From contig CABUSH010000029.1 of assembly GCA_902494195.1 (NCBI GenBank), positions 1 to 27,747 of the forward strand: a DNA stretch of 27,747 bases, given 5' to 3'. Under the pieces are notes generated by a model that saw only the letters and a list, made by a program, of their open reading frames with translations, did not search any database and was not told where the DNA came from. This DNA is from an uncultured Collinsella sp. Lineage in GTDB: Bacteria; Actinomycetota; Coriobacteriia; Coriobacteriales; Coriobacteriaceae. Positions 1-8,496 of the stretch are shown one piece after another. Every line of letters starts with the position of its first letter. Within the stretch, counting starts at the first letter, position 1. A program made the position numbers and the translations under genes.

Positions 1-21
1 AGGGTACAGCGTTGAATGACA

Positions 22-39
22 GAGCCAGTCCCCTGGCTC
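22..39 (-). terminator. possible weak terminator hairpin
   Basis: GAGCCAG and CTGGCTC form a perfect 7-bp stem around a TCCC loop, downstream of the leftmost minus-strand gene. No T-run follows on the minus strand, so intrinsic termination is doubtful. It may only be a 3' processing structure. Confidence 0.3.
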
Positions 40-69
40 GCCCGCTTTCAATCATGTAAATCGCCGTAT

Positions 70-288
70 CTACTCTGCAGACGAAGATCCACCATCAACG
101 ATTGCCTGCTCGGACTCAGGAATCCCATCGGCACCCGTACTCTGTTCTTGCTCCACCTCTTCGCTGATTGCGGAGGCGGGGGTCGAGCCCTTTGCACCCA
201 CGATGTAGGCAGCCCCAAATCCTAACGCAATGGCAATCAAGGTCAAAATCACGTAGACAGGCCAATGGCGCTTAATATACGAAAACAC
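70..288 (-). CDS. small single-pass membrane protein, unknown function
   Basis: 72 residues. Residues 1-9 are short and basic (YIKRH), residues 10-31 form one hydrophobic helix with Gly/Ala-rich packing, and the rest is a polar acidic tail rich in Ser, Glu and Gly. The likely topology is one membrane anchor with a disordered tail; the side of the tail cannot be decided from sequence. The start is GTG at 288, chosen because AAGGAG lies 5 nt upstream. It begins 21 nt after the stop of the large M28-like gene, so the two are probably cotranscribed and may work at the same membrane. I do not recognise a family. Confidence 0.6.
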   Translation of the reverse strand: MFSYIKRHWPVYVILTLIAIALGFGAAYIVGAKGSTPASAISEEVEQEQSTGADGIPESEQAIVDGGSSSAE

Positions 289-309
289 GTTGACTCCTTA
301 GAGCTCCGT

Positions 310-3300
310 CTACGAACGGCGGATAACCTCGGTCACGACCTCGGATACCGTGGCAATGTTCGTCGGGTTGACATTGTGGGGCAGGTCGTCCTCGGTACGA
401 GCGCAAGCCAGACGCGTGCCGTCCACGCCGGCGATGGTGAGGGCTCGGCGGCTCGCCTCGAGCGCGGCATAGGCATCGGTCTTGGCATAGGGCATCTCGA
501 GCGCGCCACAATCGACATGGAACGACTTGCACACCTTGCTGACCAGGTTCATGATGCGGCGATCGCCCTTGAGCAGCTGCTGTTCGCCCTCGACCGTCAC
601 CACCGAAAGCCTACCGGCGCCGACGGATTCAAGATTGATGAAGAATACGCCGCGGAGCTTATCGCGATGCGAAGCCAAGAAGGCCTTCATGCCGGCGCCA
701 TCACAATCCGAGGCGCCCGTTGCCACAAACCAGATATCGTGACCGAGCAGCTCATCATCGCCCATAGAGGCGACAGCCGAGAGCATATCTTCGGAAGAAG
801 CGCCATCGGAAGACGTAGCGCCGCCCTTCCAGCCATCGTTATCGTCCTCGAAGTTATCCCACGAACCGATACCGCGACCGGACTTCTTGGCATCGTAATC
901 GTCTTCGACGCCCAGCCAATCACTCATGCTGTCCTGCTCGTTTTTCCTTTTACGACCGAACAGGCCACCCAGGCCGCGTTTGCGAGACTTGGGTGCCGCC
1001 GGGGCGGGAGCCGAAATGGTCTCGATCGGCTGCGCGCCCGACGCAACGGGCATAGAAGGCGCAACGGGTGCCGATGTGGGTTCGGGACCCTGGGCAGTAG
1101 CAAAGGGGTCGTTGACCTGGGCAGAGGGATCGGGAAGGTCGAACAGCGACGTGCGAGACGCAAAGTTTGCCTGCTTCATAGACGGCAGCGACGGATCGGG
1201 GACCGAAGCCAGCGGAGACGAGGAAGGTGCAGGCGACGGTGCCGACGCCGGATCGGGAACATTCATCTGCGGACGCGGCGATGCCTGGGAGGAAATCTGG
1301 GCCATAAGGGAATCGACCGTTTCGTCCTGGGTGGGAGCGACATTGGCAACCGTGGCACCGGAACCACTCGGGGTCGGCATGGTGAAAATCTGCGTGGAGT
1401 AAGGCCTCGACTCATCCGTCTCGGGAGTCTCGGAAACCGCAGGCACTTCCTCCTGCTCGACCTCGGTCGAATCACCTTGATCGGCTGCCGCGTATTGCTC
1501 TTCGTCAGAGTTGGCCTCGACGGACTCGTCCTCGGCGGCATCTTGGATTTCGGCAGCATCAATGGGCTCGTCATCGTCTGCCGCGTCGCCCTGCTCATCG
1601 GAAACAGGAAGGGGCTCGGCAATTGCGGTGCCTTGCTTTTCAAACGTTATCGTGGAATCGAACTGCGCGGCATCAAACGACATGGTGCTATCGACGTGCT
1701 GCTGAGCCTCGAAAGACGTTGTTGCCTCAACAACATCCGCTGACGTCGGTTGCTGGGACTCAAAGGACGTCGTAGCTTCGGCAGCGTCGACGGGCCCGGA
1801 CTGCATAGCCTCGTTCTGCTCGAACTCTTGCGCCGCGCGCTCACGTGCCGCCTCGGCTGCCTGCTGCTGAGCGATAGCCTCCTGCTCGGCAGCCTCGCGT
1901 GCGGCAGCGCGCTTCTCCTCGAAATCGTCGACAAATTTCCTGCCCTTTGCAAGCGCACCCTTAAAGAAGCTGGAAGCGCTGGCGCCAATCGAAGAGAACG
2001 CGGATGCAATATCGGCATGGGGCGTTGCCGCGGGAATCTCGGCCGAGAAATCAGTATCGCTCTCGTAAGACACGCGCCCCGGCTGTTCAACGTAATCGTC
2101 GTCAGACTCGTCCGCAACGTCTTGCGCCGGCGCGGCGGGAGCCAAAATGTCCAGTCCTGCCGCGGGATCGATCGCAGACACCGCCTCGGGCTCGGCAACG
2201 GTAACCGCGGCAGACTCATCATCCGCAGTGACAACGGGCGCAGGCTCGGGCTCAAACGTCGGCTCCTCGCCCTCCTCGTAATCGAGCGTGCAGGACTCGG
2301 GAAGCATTCCGAGCGCACGGATGGCATCCGAACCAAAGCGGATGTTGCCGGCGGCGTTGCGATAGAGCTTGGGCTCGGGCTCGGCCGCGGCAGGCTCCTC
2401 CGCCGGCTCAGCAGCGGGAACCTCGTCATTGAACTCTTCGGCCTGGACAGCCTGATTCTGATCCTCGGGCACGATGGCGCCAATCAGCGTCTCGTCGGCA
2501 GACGCACCCTCAAAGCCCTCGATCTGCTCGTCAAAAGCCTCGCCCTGTTCGGGCTCGGTTTGAGCGTCGGGAGCAATCGGCTGACCGAACTCGTCCTCGG
2601 CGTAGGTAGGCTCTTCGTACTCGATGGTGTTGCCGTAGTCGTTTTGCTGCTGGGCCGCGGCATACTCCGCCGCCGCGCGCGCCATTTCCTCGGCACGACG
2701 TTTCTGCTCCCCAAAATAGGTATCGAACGGAACATCGTCGGGAAACTCGTTCTCGCCTTGGAAGGGAGCAACGTTGTCCATAACGCCGAGCATAGCGGCG
2801 ACAGAAGACTTGTTGCACACCGCGCCGGACGTATAGGGAAGAATGTGGCGGTTAGAGATGATGTTTGCCGCGTTGGCAAGTGCAACGAGGGAAGCGAGGA
2901 TCGCGACAATCCACAGCAGAACCTTGAGCGCGCCGGGGAGCGGCAGGATACGCAGGATGGCAACGGCAGCAGGGGCAACCGTGGCAACGGGCAACAGCTT
3001 GGCGATGAGCGCACGATACGAAGCATAGGGCTCGCGGGCGAGCAGCTCAGCACGGGGAGAGTCGTAGTGTGCGACAACGACCACCGGGCGGTTGCGCGGA
3101 GACGCGAGCGGGCCCGAGGCCTTGTGGTAGGCGATGACATTTTGGCTCACGCCCGTCTTGCCCAGGCGCGAAACCACGGGGTGGCCCGTGCGCTCGAGCA
3201 CGTAAAGAACGGCGCCGACGATTGCCAGCAAGGTGCCGACCAAGCCGATACCACCGCCGATGCCCATCAACAGGGCGCCGGCAAACGCAAGAATACCGGT

Positions 3301-3480
3301 AACGGCAAATGCCAACCTACTGGGCGCCGGGGCATTGAACTCCTGAACCTCGGGATCAAAGCCGTGGTTGCGGAAGATCTGAGCGATATCCTCGGCAGCC
3401 AAGCGCTCTTCTTCGCTGCATGCCGGCGTAATGCCGGTGTTCTGCAGCAGGTGGTTAATATAGTTCTGGGTGTTCGCCAT
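310..3480 (-). CDS. large membrane-anchored M28-like protein, probably not an active peptidase
   Basis: 1056 residues from ATG at 3480, preceded by GGAG at a normal distance; an upstream in-frame start at 3630 has no such site. Two hydrophobic hairpins (about 56-95 and 158-206) predict four membrane segments. An M28 aminopeptidase fold is split in two. The N-terminal part holds AHYDSP (H138) and GAVCNKSSVAA (219-229). The C-terminal part (about 908-1056) holds FVATGASDCDG, INLESVG and LPHNVN (H1035). Between them lies about 650 residues of acidic, low-complexity sequence with an Ala/Glu/Arg coiled-coil stretch near 500-555. In known M28 enzymes the bridging Asp and the catalytic Glu-Glu pair are needed; here they read Cys222 and Ser924-Asp925. 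I infer a scaffold or sensor role, but an atypical enzyme is possible. Confidence 0.7.
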   Translation of the reverse strand: MANTQNYINHLLQNTGITPACSEEERLAAEDIAQIFRNHGFDPEVQEFNAPAPSRLAFAVTGILAFAGALLMGIGGGIGLVGTLLAIVGAVLYVLERTGHPVVSRLGKTGVSQNVIAYHKASGPLASPRNRPVVVVAHYDSPRAELLAREPYASYRALIAKLLPVATVAPAAVAILRILPLPGALKVLLWIVAILASLVALANAANIISNRHILPYTSGAVCNKSSVAAMLGVMDNVAPFQGENEFPDDVPFDTYFGEQKRRAEEMARAAAEYAAAQQQNDYGNTIEYEEPTYAEDEFGQPIAPDAQTEPEQGEAFDEQIEGFEGASADETLIGAIVPEDQNQAVQAEEFNDEVPAAEPAEEPAAAEPEPKLYRNAAGNIRFGSDAIRALGMLPESCTLDYEEGEEPTFEPEPAPVVTADDESAAVTVAEPEAVSAIDPAAGLDILAPAAPAQDVADESDDDYVEQPGRVSYESDTDFSAEIPAATPHADIASAFSSIGASASSFFKGALAKGRKFVDDFEEKRAAAREAAEQEAIAQQQAAEAARERAAQEFEQNEAMQSGPVDAAEATTSFESQQPTSADVVEATTSFEAQQHVDSTMSFDAAQFDSTITFEKQGTAIAEPLPVSDEQGDAADDDEPIDAAEIQDAAEDESVEANSDEEQYAAADQGDSTEVEQEEVPAVSETPETDESRPYSTQIFTMPTPSGSGATVANVAPTQDETVDSLMAQISSQASPRPQMNVPDPASAPSPAPSSSPLASVPDPSLPSMKQANFASRTSLFDLPDPSAQVNDPFATAQGPEPTSAPVAPSMPVASGAQPIETISAPAPAAPKSRKRGLGGLFGRKRKNEQDSMSDWLGVEDDYDAKKSGRGIGSWDNFEDDNDGWKGGATSSDGASSEDMLSAVASMGDDELLGHDIWFVATGASDCDGAGMKAFLASHRDKLRGVFFINLESVGAGRLSVVTVEGEQQLLKGDRRIMNLVSKVCKSFHVDCGALEMPYAKTDAYAALEASRRALTIAGVDGTRLACARTEDDLPHNVNPTNIATVSEVVTEVIRRS
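1631..1779 (-). repeat. four short TxxF(E/D) repeats in the M28-like protein
   Basis: Residues about 568-617 of the large protein carry EATTSFESQQ, EATTSFEAQQ, DSTMSFDAAQ and DSTITFEKQG in quick succession. They share an acidic residue, then T or ST, then a Phe and another acidic residue. Threonines in acidic context are typical of sites phosphorylated by Ser/Thr kinases and read by FHA domains in actinobacteria; that role here is inference. Confidence 0.55.
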
Positions 3481-3678
3481 GTGCGCTCCACATCCATAAT
3501 CCGACAAATAGGCCCAATGCATGCACATTAGAACCGTATATAGTCGAAAGTATACCCCGAGCGAGCGCAAACGACCGAATTCGGGCCATCTTAACGCCCC
3601 GAGCGGACAAGGATATAGCCTAATCTCCATATCGGACTAAAATCATGGCAGCAAACTACCTTCTTATGCGAGGACTCT

Positions 3679-4701
3679 ATGACGGCAAGCGACGCGACCG
3701 CGACAATTAAAAAGGGAAGTTCGGAGCCCAGTTTCGATAAAACGGCTCAGCGCATCCTCAACCTTTTCTTTGTGCTCAACAGCTCCCCCGAACCGCTGAC
3801 GACCGAGCAGATTGTCTTGGATTCTGACCTAGGATATGGCTCGGGCAACATCGACTCGGATAAGCGCAAGTTTCGGCGCGATCGTGACAAACTGCTCGAG
3901 CGTGGCATCTTGATCAAGGAGGTTCGCCCCGCCGGTGCGCAGGAGACCGAGGAAAGCTCGTGGACAATCGACCGCGAGCACACGTTTGCTGCAGGCGGCC
4001 TCATCACCGCAGACGACGCCGACATCCTACTCAACGCCATCGACCAGACGCTAGCGGCCGGCTCTTCCACCTTTGCCGCGCCGCTTGCCGATATTCGCTC
4101 CAAAATTGCCTACCTCACCGGCATGTCGGCGGTGGACGAAGTACCGATCCGCCGCTCTCCCACCGTCGATGCGGTATGGAGCGCCTTTGCCGAGCGATGC
4201 GCGCTGCGATTTTTATATCAGAACGGACGCGGCGAGCAGAAAGAACGTACCGTCTGTGTCTACGGCATGTTCGAACGCGAGGGCGTGGCGTACTTCTGCG
4301 GCCTCGACAATGTCACCGACGACATCAGGACATTCCGCTGCGACCGTATCGTTCGCGCTTGGCGTCCTTCGAAGGCCTACGCCATCCCTGCGGACTTCAA
4401 TCTCAACGACTATCTGTTCTTTGAATTCGATTTCGCCGACCGACCGCCCGTTGCAGCCACGTTCTCGTTCGCCCCTCAGACGCAGATCGATATGATCAAC
4501 GGCCTCACGCGCGGGCGAGGTGAGCTCGCACACACCGATGCGGGATGGATCTGGACCGTTGACGTGCGCGACCTTGAAGCCGCCGCCTCATTTTGCATGG
4601 CCCACGCCATGGACGGCATGAGGCCCATGGCCCCCAAATCGCTCAAGCAGGCGTGGAACCACCTCATTGAAAGGACGGTGCACGAGCATGCCCGTGCGTA
4701 A
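3679..4701 (+). CDS. WYL-domain transcriptional regulator (PafB/PafC-like), first of pair
   Basis: 340 residues. The N-terminal part (about 20-100) reads as a helix-turn-helix region with a basic stretch (SDKRKFRRDRDKLLERGI). A WYL domain follows at about 175-235, with YFCGLDN and FRCDRIVRAW, the usual positions of the WYL signature and of the arginines proposed to bind nucleic acid ligands. The start is ATG at 3679 with GAGG 5 nt upstream. The last 14 nt overlap the next WYL gene, so the pair is translationally coupled, as for pafB-pafC in actinobacteria, where they form a DNA-damage-responsive activator. This pair lacks proteasome-accessory neighbours, so the target regulon is unknown. A TAAAAT hexamer at 3638-3643 could be the -10 element; no good -35 is seen. 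Confidence 0.8.
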   Translation: MTASDATATIKKGSSEPSFDKTAQRILNLFFVLNSSPEPLTTEQIVLDSDLGYGSGNIDSDKRKFRRDRDKLLERGILIKEVRPAGAQETEESSWTIDREHTFAAGGLITADDADILLNAIDQTLAAGSSTFAAPLADIRSKIAYLTGMSAVDEVPIRRSPTVDAVWSAFAERCALRFLYQNGRGEQKERTVCVYGMFEREGVAYFCGLDNVTDDIRTFRCDRIVRAWRPSKAYAIPADFNLNDYLFFEFDFADRPPVAATFSFAPQTQIDMINGLTRGRGELAHTDAGWIWTVDVRDLEAAASFCMAHAMDGMRPMAPKSLKQAWNHLIERTVHEHARA

Positions 4702-5605
4702 ACTCACCAGCGAGCAGAGACTCTCGCGCGCCATCGACATCATGGAGGCCCTCTACGCCGCCGGCGAGAGCGGCATGACACGAACCGAAATTTGCGGCCG
4801 CTTTGACATCACGGGAGTATCGCTCGACGAGATTCTCGAGATCGTCTCGACGCTCGCGGACCGAGAATCGGGCGCGCGCATCATCTGCGAATGCCGCGGC
4901 GAGCGCGTGGCCCTCACTGGTGACGCCGGGCGCGTGCTACCGTTGCGCCTGAGTGCCGCCGAGGGCGCCGTGCTCAACCATGAACTTGAATCGTTGGAGA
5001 TCGAGCCGCAGACGGCAGCTCGGATTCGACATGCCCTTCTGCCCGAAGAGCTCGGCTATAACCAACGCGTCTTTGACACCGTCAACCACGGGTCGCACTG
5101 GCAGCAGCTGAGCTGCGCCATTCAGGACGGCGTTCGCTGTCGCATCTCGTATCGCTCGATGGACGATGCACGGCCACGCGAGCGTCTGGTCGACCCCTTG
5201 CGCATTACGGCAAACGGCGACCAAACATACCTGATTGCCTGGGACATCACAGTCGATGAGCAGCGCACCTATCGCATGGATAAAATCGAGGGACTCGCCT
5301 TGACGGAAGACTCCGTCGTGCCTCACGCACCGGACGTTGCATCCCTCCGCGATTCCCTTGCCCGGACACAGCGTAGCGCAAAGCTCTTGATGCCATTCGA
5401 TATGGCGGAGCATCTGGACTGGGCCGGCATCACTCTAATCGAGCACAGCGGGGCAGACATGGCAACGGTAACCGTGCATTACGGCTCTGAGCGTTGGCTA
5501 CTGAGCCAGGTAATCACAGCGGGCGGAGCCATCCGCATCTTGGATGACCCCGCCCTGTCAAAGCGCCTGTGCGATATGGCAAAAACCCTCGTCTGTCCGC
5601 TTTAG
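4688..5605 (+). CDS. WYL-domain transcriptional regulator (PafB/PafC-like), second of pair
   Basis: 305 residues from ATG at 4688. A TTG at 4667 would add seven residues, but the ATG gives MPVRKLTSEQRLSRA, a better domain start, with AAAGGA 12 nt upstream. Residues about 1-75 resemble a winged helix. The WYL region (about 145-200) contains RCRISYRS, DPLRI, YLIAWD and YRMDKIEGL, closer to the family consensus than in the first gene. The C-terminal segment (about 220-305) is a WYL C-terminal extension. It overlaps the upstream gene by 14 nt and probably forms a heteromer with it. The stop codon at 5603-5605 overlaps the stop of the convergent dinG-type gene, with no terminator between them. Confidence 0.8.
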   Translation: MPVRKLTSEQRLSRAIDIMEALYAAGESGMTRTEICGRFDITGVSLDEILEIVSTLADRESGARIICECRGERVALTGDAGRVLPLRLSAAEGAVLNHELESLEIEPQTAARIRHALLPEELGYNQRVFDTVNHGSHWQQLSCAIQDGVRCRISYRSMDDARPRERLVDPLRITANGDQTYLIAWDITVDEQRTYRMDKIEGLALTEDSVVPHAPDVASLRDSLARTQRSAKLLMPFDMAEHLDWAGITLIEHSGADMATVTVHYGSERWLLSQVITAGGAIRILDDPALSKRLCDMAKTLVCPL

Positions 5606-8496
5606 CGCCGCCGCTCGTGGCGTGCGCGCCACAGTTGCAGATAGTGACCGATCTGCGCCGATTCGATGCGCTGGTAGGAGCTCGTGGGCAGCGACGTTAA
5701 GAACTTCTTTCCGTAGCCCTTCGTCACCAGGCGCGGGTCGGCCAGAATCAGCACGCCGCAATCGGTCGACGAGCGGATAAGGCGGCCGGCCGCCTGCTTG
5801 ACCTCGAGCACCGCCTCGGGCAGCGAATAGCGCGCCCAAGCGCGGTCTTCGCGCAGGTTGCGCTCGCACGAGAGCGGGTCCGTGGGACTCGAGAACGGCA
5901 GCTTGGGAATGATGACGCAGCGCAGCGTCTCGCCGCTGGCGTCGAACCCCTCCCAGAAGGCCTTAAGCGCAAAAAGCGATGAAGTCGGCTCGTTGATAAA
6001 CCGATCGCGCAGGCGACGAGGAGATGAGTTGCGCTGCTGGCAGTTGAGCTCCAGACCCGCACGGGCCATCTTGGGCTCAACGCGGGCGTACAGGTCTTCC
6101 ATGTCGCGCCGATTGGTGAACAGTGTGAGCACCGATCCGCCCATGGCAAGATGGGCGTCGACCAGCACGCGCTCGAGCGCCGTAAGATAGCTCTCGCGAT
6201 CGCGCGGATCGGGGATATCGCCCGCAACGACTACAGCCATGTTCGAATCGAAGTCGTAGCTCGAGTCCAAGTGCAGCGATGAGGATGTTGAAGCACCGAT
6301 GCGATCGAGGCCGATCGCGTGGTTAAAGTGTTCGAAGCTTTTGGACACCGTCATGGTCGCCGAGGCAAAGATAGCCGTGTGAACCTCGGGCAGCCACTCG
6401 GTTGCCAAGGCCTCGCCAATGTCGATGCGCTCTGCGGTCATTGACTCTCCGCCGGCACGCAGCCTGCGATTGACCTGCAGCGAATACACGTAGTGTTCAT
6501 CGGTGCCATCAATGATGAGTTTGAGGTTCTCGGCCAGCTCGTGCAGGCGGCGCGAGATATCACCCAGGTCGACAACAACCTCGGGCTTGTCGGCGGCGAC
6601 GGCTTGCACCAGCGCGTCGACGCTCTTGTCAGCCTGTTCCAATGCGTCGATGGCAGCGTAGGCCGACTGTAAGAAATCATGCCAGTCGTCAGATTCGCGC
6701 AGCTCGGGGCCAATCCATAGATTGGCATTGTCATAACCCCCACGGGCACGGCGACCGAGCTCGCGAACGCCATCGAACACGTCGGCGATTGCCATGCTCG
6801 CGCGCGCAACCGTCGACGTCGCCTTGGCAGTAAGGCCCAGATAGAGCGTAGAGCCCTCGGAGGTTGCCAAATCACGGGAAACCTGGCTTAGCGCGCCGGC
6901 GCTCGAGCCACCCAGGCGCTCAAACAGAACGCGTGATTCGTCCGCCGACACCACGCGCGCCCACTGACGGCGCGCCTCGCGCTCGATGGAATGGGCCTCG
7001 TCGATTACCCAATGACGAATCGGAGGTAAAATCCTGCCCTCGGCCGCGACATTGCGGAACAGCAGGGAATGGTTGGTGACCACCACATCGGCATGCGCCG
7101 CACGACGGCGAGCGCCGTGGACCAAACATTTATCAGGGAAAAACGGGCAGAGGCGACGAGCACACTCGCGCGAGGCCGTCGTAAAGTCGGGACGGTTGAC
7201 GCTGCGCCACCGAATGCCGAGCGAGTCGAGGTCGCCATCGGCTGATTGGCAGACGTACGCCATAATGACCGCGACCGCCGTGAGCGTGTCCGCCGGATCG
7301 CGCTTGGTGGTAATCTCGACCTGGCCTCGGCTCATGCGCTCAAGCTTGCGCAGGCACGGATAGTGGTCATAGCCCTTGAGAGCGCAAAATGACAGACCAC
7401 CGTCCAGTTGCTCGGCAAGTTTTGGCAGCTCATGGTACATGAGCTGGTCGGCAAGATTGTTCGATTTGGTCGCAATACCAACCGTGATGTTGTTACGGCG
7501 CGCTGCCTCGGCAAAAGGCACCAGGTAGGCCATCGATTTGCCGACGCCTGTGCCCGCCTCAATTACACGATGAGTGCCCGTGACCAGCGCATCGCGGACC
7601 TCGAGCGCCATCGCGATCTGCTCATCACGCGGCTCGTAGGTGGGATACATGCGATTGACCAGGCCACCTGGCGCATAGTCTGCCTCAATCTCCTCACGAC
7701 TCGGCATCTTGAGGACCGGCAGTTCGTCGGCGTCCACCCGATCGTCGGCGCGATCGGCCTTGAGAACGTTAGCACGAGCGGCGCTGAGAGAGAAGATAGA
7801 ACCAGGGTTCTGCCCTGCCAAGAATGAGAAGATAGGACGATAGGACCAAGGCACATCCGGATGCATGTCGGCTAGGCGCGCCATAAGGCCCTGAGGCAAG
7901 TCGGTGAGCGCCACGAGCAACACGCGCCATACGCCACACAGGGCGTCGACGTCGGCATTGGCACGGTGTGATACCGAGTCACAGCCAAACAGATCGGCCA
8001 TAAAAGACAGCTTGTGCGAGGCCAGGCGCGGAAGCGCGATGCGCGACAGCGCCAGCGAATCGATCCAGATATCGCTCACGTTGACGCCGCCTTTGACCGA
8101 CTCGATAAACGAGCGGTCGAACGTGGCGTTATGTGCGATCACCGGGCAACCACCGACAAAATCGGCGAGAGCGGCGACGGCCTCAACGGCCGACGGGGCA
8201 TCTGCCACATCGGCATTTGTAATGCTCGTGAGCTCGGTAATCTCGGCAGGAATTAGCTGCTTGGGATGTACGAAGGTATCGAAGCGGTCGACGATCTCGC
8301 GGCCCGAAAGACGGGCCGCCGAGATCTCGATCAGCTCGTTGTCCTGCACCGAAAGACCTGTGGTCTCGGTATCGAGGACAATCACATCTTCCTCGATAAG
8401 GCCGAAGGACTGCGTTTTGGCGCGTTCGGCAAGCGTGGCATAGGAGTCGATGACAAACTGCGGCGTTCCTGACGAAACCGCGTCCTCGATTAGCAT
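5602..8496 (-). CDS. dinG: DinG-type helicase with N-terminal DEDDh 3'-5' exonuclease
   Basis: 964 residues. The N-terminal exonuclease (about 35-195) shows LDTETTG (D42, E44), HNATFD (D127) and SHRANAD (H177, D182), the full DEDDh set. The XPD/DinG helicase follows, with Walker A EAGTGVGKS at 313-321, DEAH at 499-502 and QAAGRLIRS near the C-terminus (motif VI). Cysteines 381, 445, 450 and 457 sit where Fe-S XPD/DinG helicases hold their cluster; the x4 and x6 spacings resemble E. coli DinG. The expected role is 5'-3' unwinding of D-loops, R-loops or damaged substrates plus DNA or RNA trimming. ATG at 8496 overlaps the ddl stop by 7 nt (ATGCTAA), so translation is coupled to ddl. Confidence 0.9.
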   Translation of the reverse strand: MLIEDAVSSGTPQFVIDSYATLAERAKTQSFGLIEEDVIVLDTETTGLSVQDNELIEISAARLSGREIVDRFDTFVHPKQLIPAEITELTSITNADVADAPSAVEAVAALADFVGGCPVIAHNATFDRSFIESVKGGVNVSDIWIDSLALSRIALPRLASHKLSFMADLFGCDSVSHRANADVDALCGVWRVLLVALTDLPQGLMARLADMHPDVPWSYRPIFSFLAGQNPGSIFSLSAARANVLKADRADDRVDADELPVLKMPSREEIEADYAPGGLVNRMYPTYEPRDEQIAMALEVRDALVTGTHRVIEAGTGVGKSMAYLVPFAEAARRNNITVGIATKSNNLADQLMYHELPKLAEQLDGGLSFCALKGYDHYPCLRKLERMSRGQVEITTKRDPADTLTAVAVIMAYVCQSADGDLDSLGIRWRSVNRPDFTTASRECARRLCPFFPDKCLVHGARRRAAHADVVVTNHSLLFRNVAAEGRILPPIRHWVIDEAHSIEREARRQWARVVSADESRVLFERLGGSSAGALSQVSRDLATSEGSTLYLGLTAKATSTVARASMAIADVFDGVRELGRRARGGYDNANLWIGPELRESDDWHDFLQSAYAAIDALEQADKSVDALVQAVAADKPEVVVDLGDISRRLHELAENLKLIIDGTDEHYVYSLQVNRRLRAGGESMTAERIDIGEALATEWLPEVHTAIFASATMTVSKSFEHFNHAIGLDRIGASTSSSLHLDSSYDFDSNMAVVVAGDIPDPRDRESYLTALERVLVDAHLAMGGSVLTLFTNRRDMEDLYARVEPKMARAGLELNCQQRNSSPRRLRDRFINEPTSSLFALKAFWEGFDASGETLRCVIIPKLPFSSPTDPLSCERNLREDRAWARYSLPEAVLEVKQAAGRLIRSSTDCGVLILADPRLVTKGYGKKFLTSLPTSSYQRIESAQIGHYLQLWRARHERRR

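Noticed and set aside
265..3531. Long plus-strand open frames opposite the M28-like gene
   Set aside because: They are Arg/Gly/Leu-rich and lack recognisable motifs or ribosome sites; they arise from the high-GC codon pattern of the minus-strand gene.
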